Shown here in pieces: positions 1 to 10,148 of a DNA stretch of 64,000 bases. A model generated the notes under the pieces. That model was not told the origin of the DNA. It made no database searches and worked only from the letters and a program-made list of their open reading frames with translations. Every line of letters begins with the position of its first letter. Positions within the stretch are counted from its first letter, which is position 1. The position numbers and the translations under genes are program-made. Origin of the DNA: Streptococcus sanguinis (lineage in GTDB: Bacteria; Bacillota; Bacilli; Lactobacillales; Streptococcaceae); assembly GCF_013343115.1 (NCBI RefSeq), contig NZ_CP054570.1:2230501-2294500 (forward strand), written 5' to 3'.

Positions 1-1534
1 CATGGCACTCCACATAATTAATAGCCTGCTGGGGCGCTATGAAGTGAGCCTCGCCTTTTAGGCCGACATTGGCTGTCAGGACATTTTCAAGCTGACTGGC
101 AGGAGTCTTGCTCTCGATTTGCCGGCCTTGGGCGATGGTCTGCTTGAGACTGTCGCGAAAATGGTCGCTGAAAAACCCATAATCCGGAAGCTGGGCAGCA
201 TTGTACTGATGAGCCAAATGCTCACTTGCCAGTCCAGTATCCATCTGCCAGCCTTCACCATAGAGATAGATGTTAGGATAGAGCGCCTTGAGCTCGTCGG
301 CTATTTGCTGCATGGTTTGGATATCTAAAATCCCCATCAGATCAAAGCGGAAACCGTCAAAGCCATAGAGGCTGACCCATTGTTTGACCGACTGCTTGAT
401 ATAGCGGTGGACCATAGCCTTCTCACTGGCTACATCATTGCCGCAGAAAGTTCCGTTGGTCCGGTAGCCCATGTCATTGAGACGGAAAAAATAGCCGGGC
501 ACGATTTTTTCAAAAGCATAGCTGTTGGCATCATAGACATGATTGTAGACCACATCCATGATGACGCTGATATCAGCATTGTGGTAGGCAGAAATGGCCG
601 CCTGCAACTCTCTGATGCGGGCATAAGGGTCTCGCGGATCGCTGGCAAAACTGCCGTCTGGGACATTGTACTGGACAGGATCGTAGCCCCAGTTGTAGAC
701 GAGCTCTGGATGCTTTTCATCAACGCTGCCAAAGTCATAGACGGGCATGAGCTGCACATGGCTGATACCCAGCTCTTTCAGATAGTCCAGACCGAACTTC
801 TGGCCGTGAACGACTGGAGATTCGCTCAGCGAGGCAAACTTCCCGGGATAGGAGAAGCCAGCTTCTTTCTGCATAGAGAAATCGCGGACGCTCATTTCAT
901 AAATGACGGCTTCTGTCGGATTCAACTGTGTTTTTGCTCGTTTGATAGGCTTTTTAATCTTGTCTAGATTAATGACATAGCTGTTGCCCGAATTAACATC
1001 TGAGGATAGGGCGTAGGGATCATGGACTTCTACCCACTTGCCATTGATCTTATGGAGATAAGAATAGGAGGCTCCCTCTAAATCTCCCTCAATCCGGGTA
1101 TGCCAGACTCCCTTATCCAGACGTTTGAGATGGTGGACCTGGTCTTTCAGATGCAGGAGGACTTTTTCGGAAATCGGCGCCCAGAGTCTGAAGTCGGTGG
1201 CTTGGGGACTGTATTGAGCTCCCAAATCGTCGCCTGCATAGTCAAAAATCTCATCGAAAGTAGGCTTTTTCACGATATGTCGGTACTGTAGGTCGGTATG
1301 ATTGCGGTCTTGGTCATAGACCTTGTAGGACTGCGTCAGGTCAATGGGCTCATTAGCCGACACGGTGTAGATAATTCGCTCTTCCTGATTGTTGATGTTT
1401 TTGATGGTTAAAGGGCTGGAGCTGTGCTTGTCTTCCAGTGTAAAATGGATGGAGTAGGCTTCAAAGCTCTTTTCCAGTTCGATGGTGATGATGTTTTCGT
1501 CATCTAAATAGGCTTGAAAAATACGAAAGGCCAT
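1..1534 (-). CDS. pulA: Type I pullulanase, 3' part beyond the window edge
   Basis: Debranching enzyme of glycoside hydrolase family 13 that cleaves alpha-1,6 bonds in pullulan, glycogen and branched maltodextrins. The first 511 codons are present and the reading frame runs off position 1. The pullulanase signature YNWGYDP lies near residue 280, the nucleophile region DGFRFDLMG near 395 and the general acid region YGEGWQMD near 425. No signal peptide is visible at the N terminus, so a cytoplasmic enzyme acting on imported maltodextrin is likely. It lies downstream of and parallel to malR, and the MalR neighbourhood fits maltodextrin control. The ATG at 1534 is preceded by AGAGG. Confidence 0.93.
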   Translation of the reverse strand, partial: MAFRIFQAYLDDENIITIELEKSFEAYSIHFTLEDKHSSSPLTIKNINNQEERIIYTVSANEPIDLTQSYKVYDQDRNHTDLQYRHIVKKPTFDEIFDYAGDDLGAQYSPQATDFRLWAPISEKVLLHLKDQVHHLKRLDKGVWHTRIEGDLEGASYSYLHKINGKWVEVHDPYALSSDVNSGNSYVINLDKIKKPIKRAKTQLNPTEAVIYEMSVRDFSMQKEAGFSYPGKFASLSESPVVHGQKFGLDYLKELGISHVQLMPVYDFGSVDEKHPELVYNWGYDPVQYNVPDGSFASDPRDPYARIRELQAAISAYHNADISVIMDVVYNHVYDANSYAFEKIVPGYFFRLNDMGYRTNGTFCGNDVASEKAMVHRYIKQSVKQWVSLYGFDGFRFDLMGILDIQTMQQIADELKALYPNIYLYGEGWQMDTGLASEHLAHQYNAAQLPDYGFFSDHFRDSLKQTIAQGRQIESKTPASQLENVLTANVGLKGEAHFIAPQQAINYVECH

Positions 1535-1651
1535 GTTTTTCCTCTTTCTTTGTCGGTTTCTCTTCGTGTAATTGTTTTGAGTTTGGGCTCTGCCCTGGGT
1601 TGGGACAAGGCCGTTCTGTGAATCGTTGATAAATGAGCAAAAGCACTCGGA
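1535..1651. other. malR-pulA intergenic region
   Basis: Short gap between the leftward malR and pulA genes. It holds the malR terminator arm and the pulA ribosome binding site. I see no convincing -35/-10 pair or MalR-type operator here, so I cannot say where pulA transcription starts. Confidence 0.5.
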
Positions 1652-1663
1652 TTAGCGAGTGCT
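1642..1663 (-). terminator. malR terminator overlapping its stop codon
   Basis: Perfect 8-bp stem AGCACTCG/CGAGTGCT with a 6-nt loop; read leftward it is followed by TTTTGCTC. The malR stop codon (1652-1654) lies in the loop. The T run is short, so termination may be partial and let transcription continue into pulA. Confidence 0.6.
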
Positions 1664-2635
1664 GATGCTATGCGGGATCAACTGGCGATAGCAGATTTGC
1701 TTGTCTTCTTTATTGTCCTTGATGATTTGGAAGAGGGTCCGGAAGGATTCTTTCCCAAGCTCAAGGGCATTGATATCGATATAAGCATCCACATCAATCC
1801 GTGGTTTGAGAGAATCAAAGGTGATAATGGGAATATGGTAGTCCTGATCTTTGAGATAGTGCAGGGCTCCTTCTGCTACCAAGGTATCAGAGGTCACGAT
1901 GGCTTCAATCTCATCTAGCGGCAGCTCCTCCATAATCTTGTAACTGTTGTCTTCCAGAAGGAAACCGAAGGCAAATTTGATAATGCGTTCATCCAAAGGC
2001 CGTTCTGCTTCATTCAGGGCTTGCTTGTAGCCTGTGTAACGATCTTGAGAAACAACCAGCTCCTTATTCCCAGCCAGAAAGGCAATTTTCTGATAGCCCT
2101 TGTCAAGGAAATATCTGGTTGCGTCATAGCCAGCCTTGATATTGTCGTTGTCCACTAGAGAGATGAAAGGTGAGACAGCTTTCCCTAGGATAAGGAAAGG
2201 AAAGTTGTTTCTGACTGCAAAGTCGACCAAAGGATCGTCCTGCTTAGAATAAAGGAAGATCAGTCCGTCAACTCGCTTGCCCAAAATCATCTGCTTCAGA
2301 TTTTCCAAGCGGTGCTCTTCATCTTGCCCAGTACTGATCTGGATGGCATAGTCATAGTCAGAAGCGATTTGAGAAATCCCCCGCAATACAGTTGGGAAGA
2401 AAGGGTTTTGATAGAAGACATCTGAGTCGTCCGGCAGGACCAAGCCGATGACCTGGCTGGATTGGCTGACCAGACTTCTGGCATTGAGATTGGGATGATA
2501 GTCCAGTTCCTTCATAGCAGCACGGACCCGTTTTTTGGTTTCTTCACTGATGGTTGATTTGTTTTGCACGACGCGGGTCACAGTAGAGGGTGACACGCCT
2601 GCTAGTTTTGCGACTTCTTTGATAGTAACTCGCAT
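1652..2635 (-). CDS. malR: LacI-family repressor MalR
   Basis: Transcriptional repressor of maltose/maltodextrin genes, 327 residues, the usual LacI-family length. The N-terminal helix-turn-helix (TIKEVAKLAGVSPSTVTRV, residues 3-22) and hinge helix (NARSLVSQ, about 51-58) are intact, followed by a periplasmic-binding-protein-like effector domain. It diverges from malQ-malP and precedes pulA, the usual streptococcal targets of MalR. Operator-like palindromes containing GCAAACG lie in the shared 435-bp upstream region, so autoregulation is possible. The assignment to MalR rather than another LacI member rests on this context. Confidence 0.88.
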   Translation of the reverse strand: MRVTIKEVAKLAGVSPSTVTRVVQNKSTISEETKKRVRAAMKELDYHPNLNARSLVSQSSQVIGLVLPDDSDVFYQNPFFPTVLRGISQIASDYDYAIQISTGQDEEHRLENLKQMILGKRVDGLIFLYSKQDDPLVDFAVRNNFPFLILGKAVSPFISLVDNDNIKAGYDATRYFLDKGYQKIAFLAGNKELVVSQDRYTGYKQALNEAERPLDERIIKFAFGFLLEDNSYKIMEELPLDEIEAIVTSDTLVAEGALHYLKDQDYHIPIITFDSLKPRIDVDAYIDINALELGKESFRTLFQIIKDNKEDKQICYRQLIPHSISTR

Positions 2636-3070
2636 AAAAACCTCCTAAAGGCCTGCATTTGCTGGAAATCCTTTCTATAACATCAACTATTTTAAACCCA
2701 CTAGTAGAAGCACTTGCTTTCTATGAGTCATGCAAACCTATGCCCAAAATGGCTATCATAATCAGTGATTTTGCCTAACTATTATGGTTGAAAAAGCAAG
2801 TATAAAGCAGTTTCTCAGTAAACGCAAACGTTTTCTGTTTGTAAGAACATTTTAACACAAAAAGAGAACGCTTGCAAGAAGAGAAAAATGGTAAACAATT
2901 GGGGCAGTAGGAGAGTCCTAAAAGAGCATTATATCCATTAACCAATAAATTGAAAAAAATCTCAAAAACCCCTTGCACTTAAAAAAAAAATAGGTTATAA
3001 TCAAGTCGACGCAAACGTTTGCATTAAGTAAAAATGAAAAGGCGTAGAGGAAAAATAACGAGGTGACAAA
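2636..3070. promoter_or_regulatory. Divergent malR/malQ control region
   Basis: A 435-bp gene-free stretch. For malQ there is a near-ideal sigma-A promoter: TTGCAC at 2973-2978, 17-bp spacer, TATAAT at 2996-3001. A perfect palindrome GCAAACGTTTGC (3011-3022) sits over the start point, and imperfect relatives lie at 2823-2837 (GCAAACGTTTTC) and about 2868-2877 (CGCTTGCAAG). These resemble the LacI-family/MalR operator of streptococci and the related catabolite element. The malR promoter is not obvious. Confidence 0.75.
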
Positions 3071-4582
3071 ATGAAAAAACGTCAAAGCGGCGTGCTCATG
3101 CACATTTCATCCCTTCCGGGCAAGTACGGTATCGGATCTTTTGGCCAAAGTGCTTATGATTTTGTAGACTTCTTGGTTCGCACCAAGCAGCGCTATTGGC
3201 AGATTTTGCCACTGGGAACGACCAGTTATGGTGACTCTCCTTATCAGTCTTTCTCTGCTTTTGCGGGAAATACCTACTTTATCGATTTTGATATTCTGAT
3301 AGAAGAAGGTTTGCTGAACGAGGTAGATGTTAAGGGAGCTGATTTCGGAGATGATCCTAGAAAAGTGGATTATGCAAAGATTTTCGATGCTCGCCGTCCA
3401 ATCATGGAAAAAGCAGTAGCTCGCTTCTTGAAAGCAGGCGATCTGCCTGACTATGAGAACTTTGTGAAGCAAAATGCAGCTTGGCTGGAAGTTTTCGCTG
3501 AGTACATGGCTATCAAAGAGCATTTTGATAATCTAGCTTGGACAGAGTGGCCGGATGAAGCTATCCGCCGCCGTGAGGCTGCTAGCCTCGCTTCATACCG
3601 TGAGAAGCTGGCTGACAAGCTAACTTATCATCGTGTAACCCAGTATCTCTTCTTTAAGCAGTGGTTAAGATTAAAAGCCTATGCTAATGAACATCACATC
3701 GAGATTGTCGGAGATATGCCAATCTATGTGGCAGCTGATAGTGCTGATGTGTGGGCACAGCCGCACTTCTTTAAGACAGATGCTGTTGGTAAGCCGACTT
3801 GTGTGGCAGGCTGTCCGCCAGATGAATTTTCAGAAACTGGCCAGCTTTGGGGCAACCCTATCTATGACTGGGAAGCTATGGATAAGGATGGTTATGCTTG
3901 GTGGATTGAGCGTCTGCGTGAAAGCTTCAAGATTTACGACATTGTCCGTATCGACCACTTCCGCGGCTTTGAGTCTTACTGGGAAGTACCTGCTGGCTCA
4001 GAAACATCTGCTTCTGGTAAGTGGGTCAAAGGTCCTGACTACAAGCTCTTTGCAGCGGTTAAGGAAGCCTTGGGTGATTTGAATATCATCGCAGAAGACC
4101 TAGGCTTTATGACGGACGAAGTGATCGAGCTGCGCGAGCGCACTGGTTTCCCAGGAATGAAGATCTTGCAATTTGCCTTCAATCCTGATGATGAAAGCAT
4201 CGACAGCCCGCATCTGGCGCCAAACAACTCAGTTATGTATACCGGAACCCATGATAACAATACTGTTCTGGGCTGGTACAAGGATGAGATTGACGACGCT
4301 ACTCGCCAGTACATGGCACAGTACACCAACCGTAAGGAGTACGAAACAGTACCTCATGCAATGCTGCGTACAATCTTTGCTTCAGTCAGCTTTATGGCCA
4401 TTGCGACCATGCAAGACCTGCTGGAATTAGACAGTGCGGCACGGATGAACTATCCATCCACAATTGGCGGCAACTGGACTTGGCGGATGACAGCTGAAGA
4501 GCTGAATCCAATCGTCGAAGGTGAGCTTTACAGCTTGACCAAGACTTACCGTCGTATGAATACCGATTTAATTAACGAATAA
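3071..4582 (+). CDS. malQ: 4-alpha-glucanotransferase (amylomaltase)
   Basis: GH77 enzyme that disproportionates maltooligosaccharides, releasing glucose and longer chains for phosphorolysis. At 503 residues it has the typical bacterial length. Family landmarks include the N-terminal SSLPGKYGIGSFG, the acidic catalytic segment RIDHFRGF near residue 295, AEDLGF near 340 and TGTHDNNT near 393. The start ATG follows GAGGTGA by 7 nt. It is the first gene of a two-gene operon with the phosphorylase, 33 nt upstream of it, and is driven by the promoter with an operator over its start point. Confidence 0.96.
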   Translation: MKKRQSGVLMHISSLPGKYGIGSFGQSAYDFVDFLVRTKQRYWQILPLGTTSYGDSPYQSFSAFAGNTYFIDFDILIEEGLLNEVDVKGADFGDDPRKVDYAKIFDARRPIMEKAVARFLKAGDLPDYENFVKQNAAWLEVFAEYMAIKEHFDNLAWTEWPDEAIRRREAASLASYREKLADKLTYHRVTQYLFFKQWLRLKAYANEHHIEIVGDMPIYVAADSADVWAQPHFFKTDAVGKPTCVAGCPPDEFSETGQLWGNPIYDWEAMDKDGYAWWIERLRESFKIYDIVRIDHFRGFESYWEVPAGSETSASGKWVKGPDYKLFAAVKEALGDLNIIAEDLGFMTDEVIELRERTGFPGMKILQFAFNPDDESIDSPHLAPNNSVMYTGTHDNNTVLGWYKDEIDDATRQYMAQYTNRKEYETVPHAMLRTIFASVSFMAIATMQDLLELDSAARMNYPSTIGGNWTWRMTAEELNPIVEGELYSLTKTYRRMNTDLINE

Positions 4583-4615
4583 AGAACAGCCGAATCAGGC
4601 TTGAAGGGATTAATC

Positions 4616-6877
4616 ATGTCAAACTTACAAACTTATATCAAAAATACTTATTCAAAAAATCTTGCTGATTGCAGCAACGAAGAACTCTACCTGGCTCTTT
4701 TGAACTACACTAAATTAGCCAGCGCTCAAAAGCCAGTCAACACTGGTAAGAAAAAACTCTACTATATCTCAGCAGAGTTCCTGATTGGTAAACTCTTGTC
4801 TAACAACTTGATCAATCTTGGACTTTACGATGATGTGAAGCAAGAGTTGGCAGATGCTGGTAAAGACTTGATCGAAGTAGAAGAAGTTGAGTTGGAGCCG
4901 TCTCTGGGTAACGGAGGCTTGGGCCGTCTGGCTGCCTGCTTCTTGGACTCTATTGCGACACTTGGTCTCAATGGTGATGGTGTAGGACTGAACTACCATT
5001 TCGGTCTTTTCCAACAGGTTTTGAAAAACAACGAACAGACAACTATTCCTAACTTCTGGCTGACTGAGCAAAACTGGTTGGTTCGCTCTAGCCGCAGCTA
5101 CCAAGTGCCATTTGCTCACTTCACTCTGACATCTACTCTTTATGATATTGATGTGCCAGGCTACAAGACAGAAACTAAGAACCGTCTTCGTCTCTTTGAT
5201 TTGGACTCAGTGGATGCAGATATCATCACAGACGGTATTGACTTTGATAAGACAGATATCGCTCGCAACTTGACCCTCTTCCTCTATCCAGATGATAGTG
5301 ACAAGCAAGGGGAATTGCTCCGTATCTTCCAGCAGTACTTTATGGTTTCAAATGGTGCTCAGCTGATTATTGACGAAGCGATTGAAAAAGGCAGCAACCT
5401 GCACGACTTGGCAGACTATGCTGTCATCCAAATCAATGATACCCACCCATCTCTGGTTATCCCAGAAATGATTCGTCTCTTGACTGAGCGTGGTTTGGAT
5501 CTGGATGAAGCAATTGCCATCGTACAGAAGATGACTGCTTATACGAACCACACAATTCTGGCAGAAGCTCTTGAAAAATGGCCTCTGGAATTCTTGAAAG
5601 AAGTAGTACCGCACCTGGTACCAATCATCAAAGAGCTTGACAAGCGCGTTAAAGCTAAATACGCAGATCCAGCAGTGCAAATCATTGATGAAGACGATCG
5701 TGTGCACATGGCTCACATGGATATCCACTACGGATACAGTGTCAATGGGGTTGCTGCTCTGCATACAGAAATCCTAAAAAACTCTGAGCTCAAAGCCTTC
5801 TACGATATCTACCCTGAAAAATTCAATAACAAGACCAACGGTATTACTTTCCGCCGCTGGCTCATGCATGCCAACCCACGTCTGTCTCATTATCTGGATG
5901 AGTTGCTGGGTCGCGACTGGCACCATGACGCAACTAAGCTCGAAGGCTTGTTGGAATTCACTGGCGCTGCAAATGTTAAAGAAAAATTGGAAGGCATTAA
6001 GGCTCACAACAAGCGTAAATTGGCTCGTCACTTGAAGGAAGCCCAAGGTGTGGAAATCAATCCAGACTCTATCTTTGATATCCAAATCAAGCGTCTGCAT
6101 GAGTACAAGCGCCAACAAATGAACGCTCTGTACGTTATCCACAAGTATCTGGACATCAAGGCTGGTAACATCCCTGCTCGTCCAATCACTGTCTTCTTCG
6201 GTGGTAAGGCTGCTCCTGCTTACACAATTGCACAGGACATCATCCACCTCATTCTTTGCTTGTCAGAAGTGATTGCTAATGACCCTAAAGTGGCTCCACA
6301 TCTGCAAGTAGTTATGGTAGAAAACTACAACGTTACAGCATCTAGCTTCTTGATTGCAGCTGGTGACATTTCTGAGCAGATTTCCCTGGCTTCTAAGGAA
6401 GCATCTGGTACTGGTAACATGAAGTTCATGCTTAACGGTGCTTTGACTCTTGGTACTATGGACGGAGCGAACGTTGAGATTGCAGAGCTGGTCGGCGAAG
6501 ACAACATCTACATCTTCGGTGAAGATTCTGAGACTGTTATTGACCTCTACGCAAAATCTGCTTACAAGTCTAGTGAGTACTATGCGCGCGAAGCTATCAA
6601 GCCATTGGTTGACTTTATCGTCAGCGATGAAGTATTGGCAGTCGGTAAAGCTGAACGCTTGGAACGTCTTTACAATGAGCTGATTAGCAAGGACTGGTTC
6701 ATGACCTTGCTGGATCTGGAAGACTATATCCAAGTGAAAGAGCGCATGCTGGCGGACTACGAAGACCGCGATGCTTGGATGGACAAAGTCATCGTCAATA
6801 TCGCTAAAGCTGGCTTCTTCTCATCTGACCGTACTATCGCTCAATACGAAGAAGAAGTATGGCACTTGAATAGCTAA
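4616..6877 (+). CDS. malP: Glycogen/maltodextrin phosphorylase
   Basis: GT35 phosphorylase that releases glucose-1-phosphate from maltodextrin using pyridoxal phosphate; second step of the malQ-malP pathway. The ATG at 4616 was chosen over an in-frame TTG at 4601 because GAAGGGA (4603-4609) lies six bases before it; this gives 753 residues. The PLP lysine is K603 in [12 protein letters not shown], and the phosphate/glucan-binding segment KRLHEYKRQ is present near residue 495. It may also act on glycogen; the symbol malP rather than glgP follows from linkage to malQ and MalR. Confidence 0.95.
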   Translation: MSNLQTYIKNTYSKNLADCSNEELYLALLNYTKLASAQKPVNTGKKKLYYISAEFLIGKLLSNNLINLGLYDDVKQELADAGKDLIEVEEVELEPSLGNGGLGRLAACFLDSIATLGLNGDGVGLNYHFGLFQQVLKNNEQTTIPNFWLTEQNWLVRSSRSYQVPFAHFTLTSTLYDIDVPGYKTETKNRLRLFDLDSVDADIITDGIDFDKTDIARNLTLFLYPDDSDKQGELLRIFQQYFMVSNGAQLIIDEAIEKGSNLHDLADYAVIQINDTHPSLVIPEMIRLLTERGLDLDEAIAIVQKMTAYTNHTILAEALEKWPLEFLKEVVPHLVPIIKELDKRVKAKYADPAVQIIDEDDRVHMAHMDIHYGYSVNGVAALHTEILKNSELKAFYDIYPEKFNNKTNGITFRRWLMHANPRLSHYLDELLGRDWHHDATKLEGLLEFTGAANVKEKLEGIKAHNKRKLARHLKEAQGVEINPDSIFDIQIKRLHEYKRQQMNALYVIHKYLDIKAGNIPARPITVFFGGKAAPAYTIAQDIIHLILCLSEVIANDPKVAPHLQVVMVENYNVTASSFLIAAGDISEQISLASKEASGTGNMKFMLNGALTLGTMDGANVEIAELVGEDNIYIFGEDSETVIDLYAKSAYKSSEYYAREAIKPLVDFIVSDEVLAVGKAERLERLYNELISKDWFMTLLDLEDYIQVKERMLADYEDRDAWMDKVIVNIAKAGFFSSDRTIAQYEEEVWHLNS

Positions 6878-6894
6878 TATTCTTTAAATCAAAA

Positions 6895-6932
6895 CAAAAG
6901 CCGAGACAGCAGTGTTTCGGCTTTGATTTTTT
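6895..6932 (+). terminator. malQP operon terminator
   Basis: Hairpin AAAGCCGAGAC / GTTTCGGCTTT followed by GATTTTTT, 18 bases after the malP stop. Confidence 0.85.
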
Positions 6933-7058
6933 AATCGAAGATATGAATAAGGATTTAGCTATTGTGTGGGCTTCTGAAAAGATGAAAGCCTCTTGGTCTT
7001 GTCAGCTTTTTCTTTTCGGTGTATAATAAGTGAAAATATTTCTTTACAGGAGGCGTTC

Positions 7059-7577
7059 ATGAAAAAGAAACCAATTTATCTTTATGTTTTGCTGGTCTTG
7101 TCAGCAATCGGAACTTTACTGGGAGTATGGAGCCGTTTTTTCTCAAAGTTTTCTGAGGTAGATTATACACAAATCGGTTTCTCAAAAGAGTTAAGTGATC
7201 AGACAAATCAGTTTAATAAACTTTATTTTGAATTTCTTCGCAATGGAATGAATATGCTGATTTTTTTCGTTATGACGGCTCTGTTAATAGCATCTATCGT
7301 CTTTTTGGTTAGAAAAAATCTGCAGATGGCTAATATTAGCTATATCGTTTATATACTAGTCAGTTTGCTATCTCAGGTTTACGTCTATATTTCATCGAAA
7401 GGGATTGTTGGCAAGGTATTTACAAGCCCTGAGAACGTTGCAACGCATTCAAACAGTCTTCTTTTAGGAACAGTGCTTGGCTTTGTTATCAGTTTAATTT
7501 ATCTTTCCATCGTCATCTTTAAGTTAATTCAGCAGCAGAAAGAGGCTGAAAAAGCGGAACTAGCTGCAAGCGAATAA
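7059..7577 (+). CDS. Small four-helix membrane protein of unknown function
   Basis: 172-residue protein, start ATG 7059 preceded by AGGAGG at 7048-7053 and a TATAAT at 7022-7027. Four hydrophobic segments are visible at about residues 6-27, 66-85, 93-113 and 133-156, with a charged C-terminal tail (QQQKEAEKAELAASE). The soluble loop after helix 1 is about 38 residues. I recognise no motif. It stands alone between the malQP terminator and the nrdI promoter, so the context gives no functional hint. Confidence 0.75.
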   Translation: MKKKPIYLYVLLVLSAIGTLLGVWSRFFSKFSEVDYTQIGFSKELSDQTNQFNKLYFEFLRNGMNMLIFFVMTALLIASIVFLVRKNLQMANISYIVYILVSLLSQVYVYISSKGIVGKVFTSPENVATHSNSLLLGTVLGFVISLIYLSIVIFKLIQQQKEAEKAELAASE

Positions 7578-7580
7578 TAT

Positions 7581-7632
7581 TTGACAAATAACAGATAAGT
7601 GCTTACAATTTTAAGAAGCAATATCTGTTATT
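7581..7632 (+). promoter_or_regulatory. nrdI promoter with an 11-bp inverted repeat
   Basis: TTGACA at 7581-7586, exactly 17 bp, TACAAT at 7604-7609. An 11-bp perfect inverted repeat has its left arm AATAACAGATA (7587-7597) inside the promoter spacer and its right arm TATCTGTTATT (7622-7632) just after the start point. The right arm runs into TTTTTT, so the same dyad could also end transcription coming from the upstream membrane-protein gene. Confidence 0.7.
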
Positions 7633-7651
7633 TTTTAGAATGGAGAGTAAA

Positions 7652-8128
7652 ATGACAAAGGTTTCCTTGGTTTACATCAGCCTGAGCGGCAATACAGAGA
7701 GTTTCGTCCGTCGGCTGACAGACTATTTGCTGGAGCAGCATCCAAGCCTAGAAGTAGAGAAGATTCATATCAAAGACATGGTAAAGGAAGGGCAGCCCTT
7801 TTTTGAAATGGACAATCCTTTTATCGCTTTTTTGCCGACTTATCTGGAGGGTGGCAATGGTGTGGACAATGGCGATGTAGAAATTCTGACAACCGATGTA
7901 GGGGACTTTATTGCCTATGGTCAGAATGCCAGCAAGTGTTTGGGGGTCATTGGCAGTGGCAATCGTAACTTTAACAACCAATATTGTCTGACCGCCAAGC
8001 AATATTCAGAGCGCTTCGGATTTCCGGTTTTGGCTGATTTTGAAATGCGTGGCATGTTGGGAGACATTAAGAAAGTTGCGGGGATTATTGAGGAGCTCTA
8101 TCATATTGAAAAAAACGAAAACCAGTGA
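7652..8128 (+). CDS. nrdI: Class Ib ribonucleotide reductase flavoprotein NrdI
   Basis: Flavodoxin-like protein, 158 residues, that supplies the oxidant for assembling the dimanganese-tyrosyl cofactor of NrdF. The FMN phosphate loop SLSGNTESF lies at residues 10-18, and the glycine-rich [18 protein letters not shown] segment is near 106-123. ATG 7652 is preferred over an in-frame ATG at 7640 because GGAGA lies five bases before it. It is not next to nrdE/nrdF, which matches the scattered nrd genes of streptococci. It has its own promoter and terminator. Confidence 0.93.
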   Translation: MTKVSLVYISLSGNTESFVRRLTDYLLEQHPSLEVEKIHIKDMVKEGQPFFEMDNPFIAFLPTYLEGGNGVDNGDVEILTTDVGDFIAYGQNASKCLGVIGSGNRNFNNQYCLTAKQYSERFGFPVLADFEMRGMLGDIKKVAGIIEELYHIEKNENQ

Positions 8129-8143
8129 GGTTTTCGTTTTTTG
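8109..8143. terminator. Bidirectional terminator between nrdI and argS
   Basis: AAAAACGAAAACC / GGTTTTCGTTTTTT stem with a 6-nt loop holding the nrdI stop codon. Runs of A and T on both sides allow use from both directions for the convergent genes nrdI and argS. Confidence 0.85.
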
Positions 8144-8159
8144 ATGTTCTAAATCAAGC

Positions 8160-9848
8160 TTACATCTTTTCTGGGGCTTCTACTCCCAGCAAACGCAGAG
8201 CTTCTTTGAGGACAACAGCTGTTGAGTAGCTGAGAGCCAGACGGCTGTCGCGCTCAGGGCTTTCATCCAGAATCCGCGTGTGTGCATAGTATTTGTTAAA
8301 GGCTTGAGCCAAGCTAATAGCGTATTTGGCAATCAGAGATGGCTCATAGTTATCAGCAGCACGCTTGACAACACGGCCGAAGTCTTGGAGCAGCTTGATA
8401 ATTTCCCAGCTTTCTGGATCGTTTAGGCTGTACGTAGCCTTTGCATCTGGATGGAAGTTAGCCTTGCGCAGGATAGACTGGATACGAGCATAAGCATACT
8501 GGATGTAAGGACCTGTTTCTCCCTCGAAAGAAACCATGGCTTCCAAATCAAAGTCGTAACCATTGCGACGGTCGGTTTTGAGGTCGTAGAACTTAACCGC
8601 TCCGACTCCAACTGCGCGAGCAACAGCTTCCTTGTTTTCCAAATCTGGGTTTTTAGCTTCAATCTGGCTCTTAGCCCGGCTGATAGCTTCCAGCAGAGTT
8701 GGTTCGAGGAGGATGATGTTTCCTTTACGTGTAGACAGTTTTTGACGGTTCTTAGTCACTAGACCGAAGTCAACGTGAATCATGTCGTCGCTCCAGTCAA
8801 AGCCCATCTTTTTCAGAACGGCCTTGAGCTGTCTAAAGTGGTTGGCCTGCTCTTGACCTACAACATAGACATTTTTGACAAAGTTGTATGTGCGAGCCCG
8901 GTAGATGGCTGTTGCAATATCCCGTGTGATGTAGAGGGTAGCACCGTCTGATTTTTTAATCATAGCAGGCGGAAGGTTAAAGTCTTCCAAGTCTACAATG
9001 CTAGCTCCTTTTGATTCCTGCAGGAGACCCTTGTCTTCAAGGATTTGAATCCCTTCGTCCATCTTGTCATTGTAAAAAGCTTCACCATTTAGACTGTCAA
9101 ACTCGACACCTAGGAGTTCGTAGATACGGTTGAATTCTGTCAGACTTTCGTCGCGGAACCATTGCCAGAGCTCAGTTGCTTCTGGGTCGCCATCTTCCAG
9201 CTTCTTGAACCAAAGGCGGCCTTCTTCATCCAGAGATGGGTCGTTTTCAATCTCGGCATTGATACGCACGTAGAGTTTGAGGAGCTCGTCAATAGGGTTG
9301 GCTTCAACAGCTTCCTGGCTTCCCCACTTCTTATAAGCTACCATCAAGAGGCCAAACTGTTTGCCCCAGTCTCCCAAGTGGTTGATTTTGATGGTGTTGT
9401 AGCCAATCTTGCGGAAGATGTTGGAAAGAGCATCACCGATAACAGTAGAGCGCAAGTGGCCGACTGAGAAAGGCTTGGCAATGTTTGGACTGGACAGGTC
9501 AATGGTGATATTCTGATTATTTCCTTCGTTCTGCTGGCCGTAGTCAGCTCCGTCTTTGATGACTTCTTTGATGACTTGGCCAGAAATTTCAGCCTTGCTG
9601 AGGAAAAAGTTGACATAAGGACCAGTCGCAACGACTTTATCAAAATGCGCTGTATCAATCTTTTCAGCGATATCAGCAGCGATGATTTGAGGAGCTTTGC
9701 GCTCAGTCTTTGCCAGAGAAAAGGCTGGGAAGGCGATATCGCCAAGTTCAGAGCTCTTTGGCTGCTCCAATAAATTTAAAATAGTGTCTTGATCAAGGCT
9801 GTCAATAACCTTGGCCAATTCGCCGGCAATCAACTGTTTGTTATCCAT
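8160..9848 (-). CDS. argS: Arginyl-tRNA synthetase
   Basis: Class I aminoacyl-tRNA synthetase charging tRNA-Arg, 562 residues. The N-terminal Add1 domain (about 1-110) is followed by the HIGH-equivalent segment [16 protein letters not shown] near residue 120 and the KMSKS-equivalent LSTRKGN near 373. The DALR anticodon-binding domain occupies the C-terminal ~130 residues ([17 protein letters not shown], then the AHTRIL segment). It diverges from argR, a common streptococcal arrangement. Start ATG 9848 follows AAAGGAG. Confidence 0.97.
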   Translation of the reverse strand: MDNKQLIAGELAKVIDSLDQDTILNLLEQPKSSELGDIAFPAFSLAKTERKAPQIIAADIAEKIDTAHFDKVVATGPYVNFFLSKAEISGQVIKEVIKDGADYGQQNEGNNQNITIDLSSPNIAKPFSVGHLRSTVIGDALSNIFRKIGYNTIKINHLGDWGKQFGLLMVAYKKWGSQEAVEANPIDELLKLYVRINAEIENDPSLDEEGRLWFKKLEDGDPEATELWQWFRDESLTEFNRIYELLGVEFDSLNGEAFYNDKMDEGIQILEDKGLLQESKGASIVDLEDFNLPPAMIKKSDGATLYITRDIATAIYRARTYNFVKNVYVVGQEQANHFRQLKAVLKKMGFDWSDDMIHVDFGLVTKNRQKLSTRKGNIILLEPTLLEAISRAKSQIEAKNPDLENKEAVARAVGVGAVKFYDLKTDRRNGYDFDLEAMVSFEGETGPYIQYAYARIQSILRKANFHPDAKATYSLNDPESWEIIKLLQDFGRVVKRAADNYEPSLIAKYAISLAQAFNKYYAHTRILDESPERDSRLALSYSTAVVLKEALRLLGVEAPEKM

Positions 9849-10148
9849 ATTTGCTCCTTTGTGTCTTTTGTTATTATTTTATCACATTTTTCAAGGAATC
9901 TTCAATTTTTTTGGGAATAATTTTTGGGCTAATAGGAATTTTTCTGATATAATAAGAGGGATAAGAACCTGTATTTATAGATGAGTTTTCCATCTAAATG
10001 CTTCCTTCTCTGACACTCTTGGTTAAAGTTTTTTGTTTATTCTCAGTATTCCTGCAAATCTTTGCCTAGATTGATGGAGAAGCAGTTTTTCATCGGATGG
10101 AGTATTCTTCATGAATGCAGCTTCTAAATATTCAATAATGAGGTAAAA
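9849..10148. promoter_or_regulatory. argS/argR divergent intergenic region
   Basis: A 300-bp region without a gene. An extended -10 promoter, TG-A-TATAAT at 9945-9953 with a weak TTGGGC 18 bp upstream, points to argR and implies a leader of about 190 nt. A small hairpin TAGATG/CATCTA is near 9979-9998. TTCATGAA near 10108 and ATTCAATAATGAG near 10129 loosely resemble arginine-box half sites, but I cannot establish this by eye. Confidence 0.5.

Noticed and set aside
380..967. 195-codon rightward frame opposite pulA
   Set aside because: Antisense shadow of the clearly recognisable pullulanase coding sequence.
4601..4615. TTG start adding five residues to MalP
   Set aside because: The TTG overlaps the GAAGGGA ribosome binding site that serves ATG 4616.
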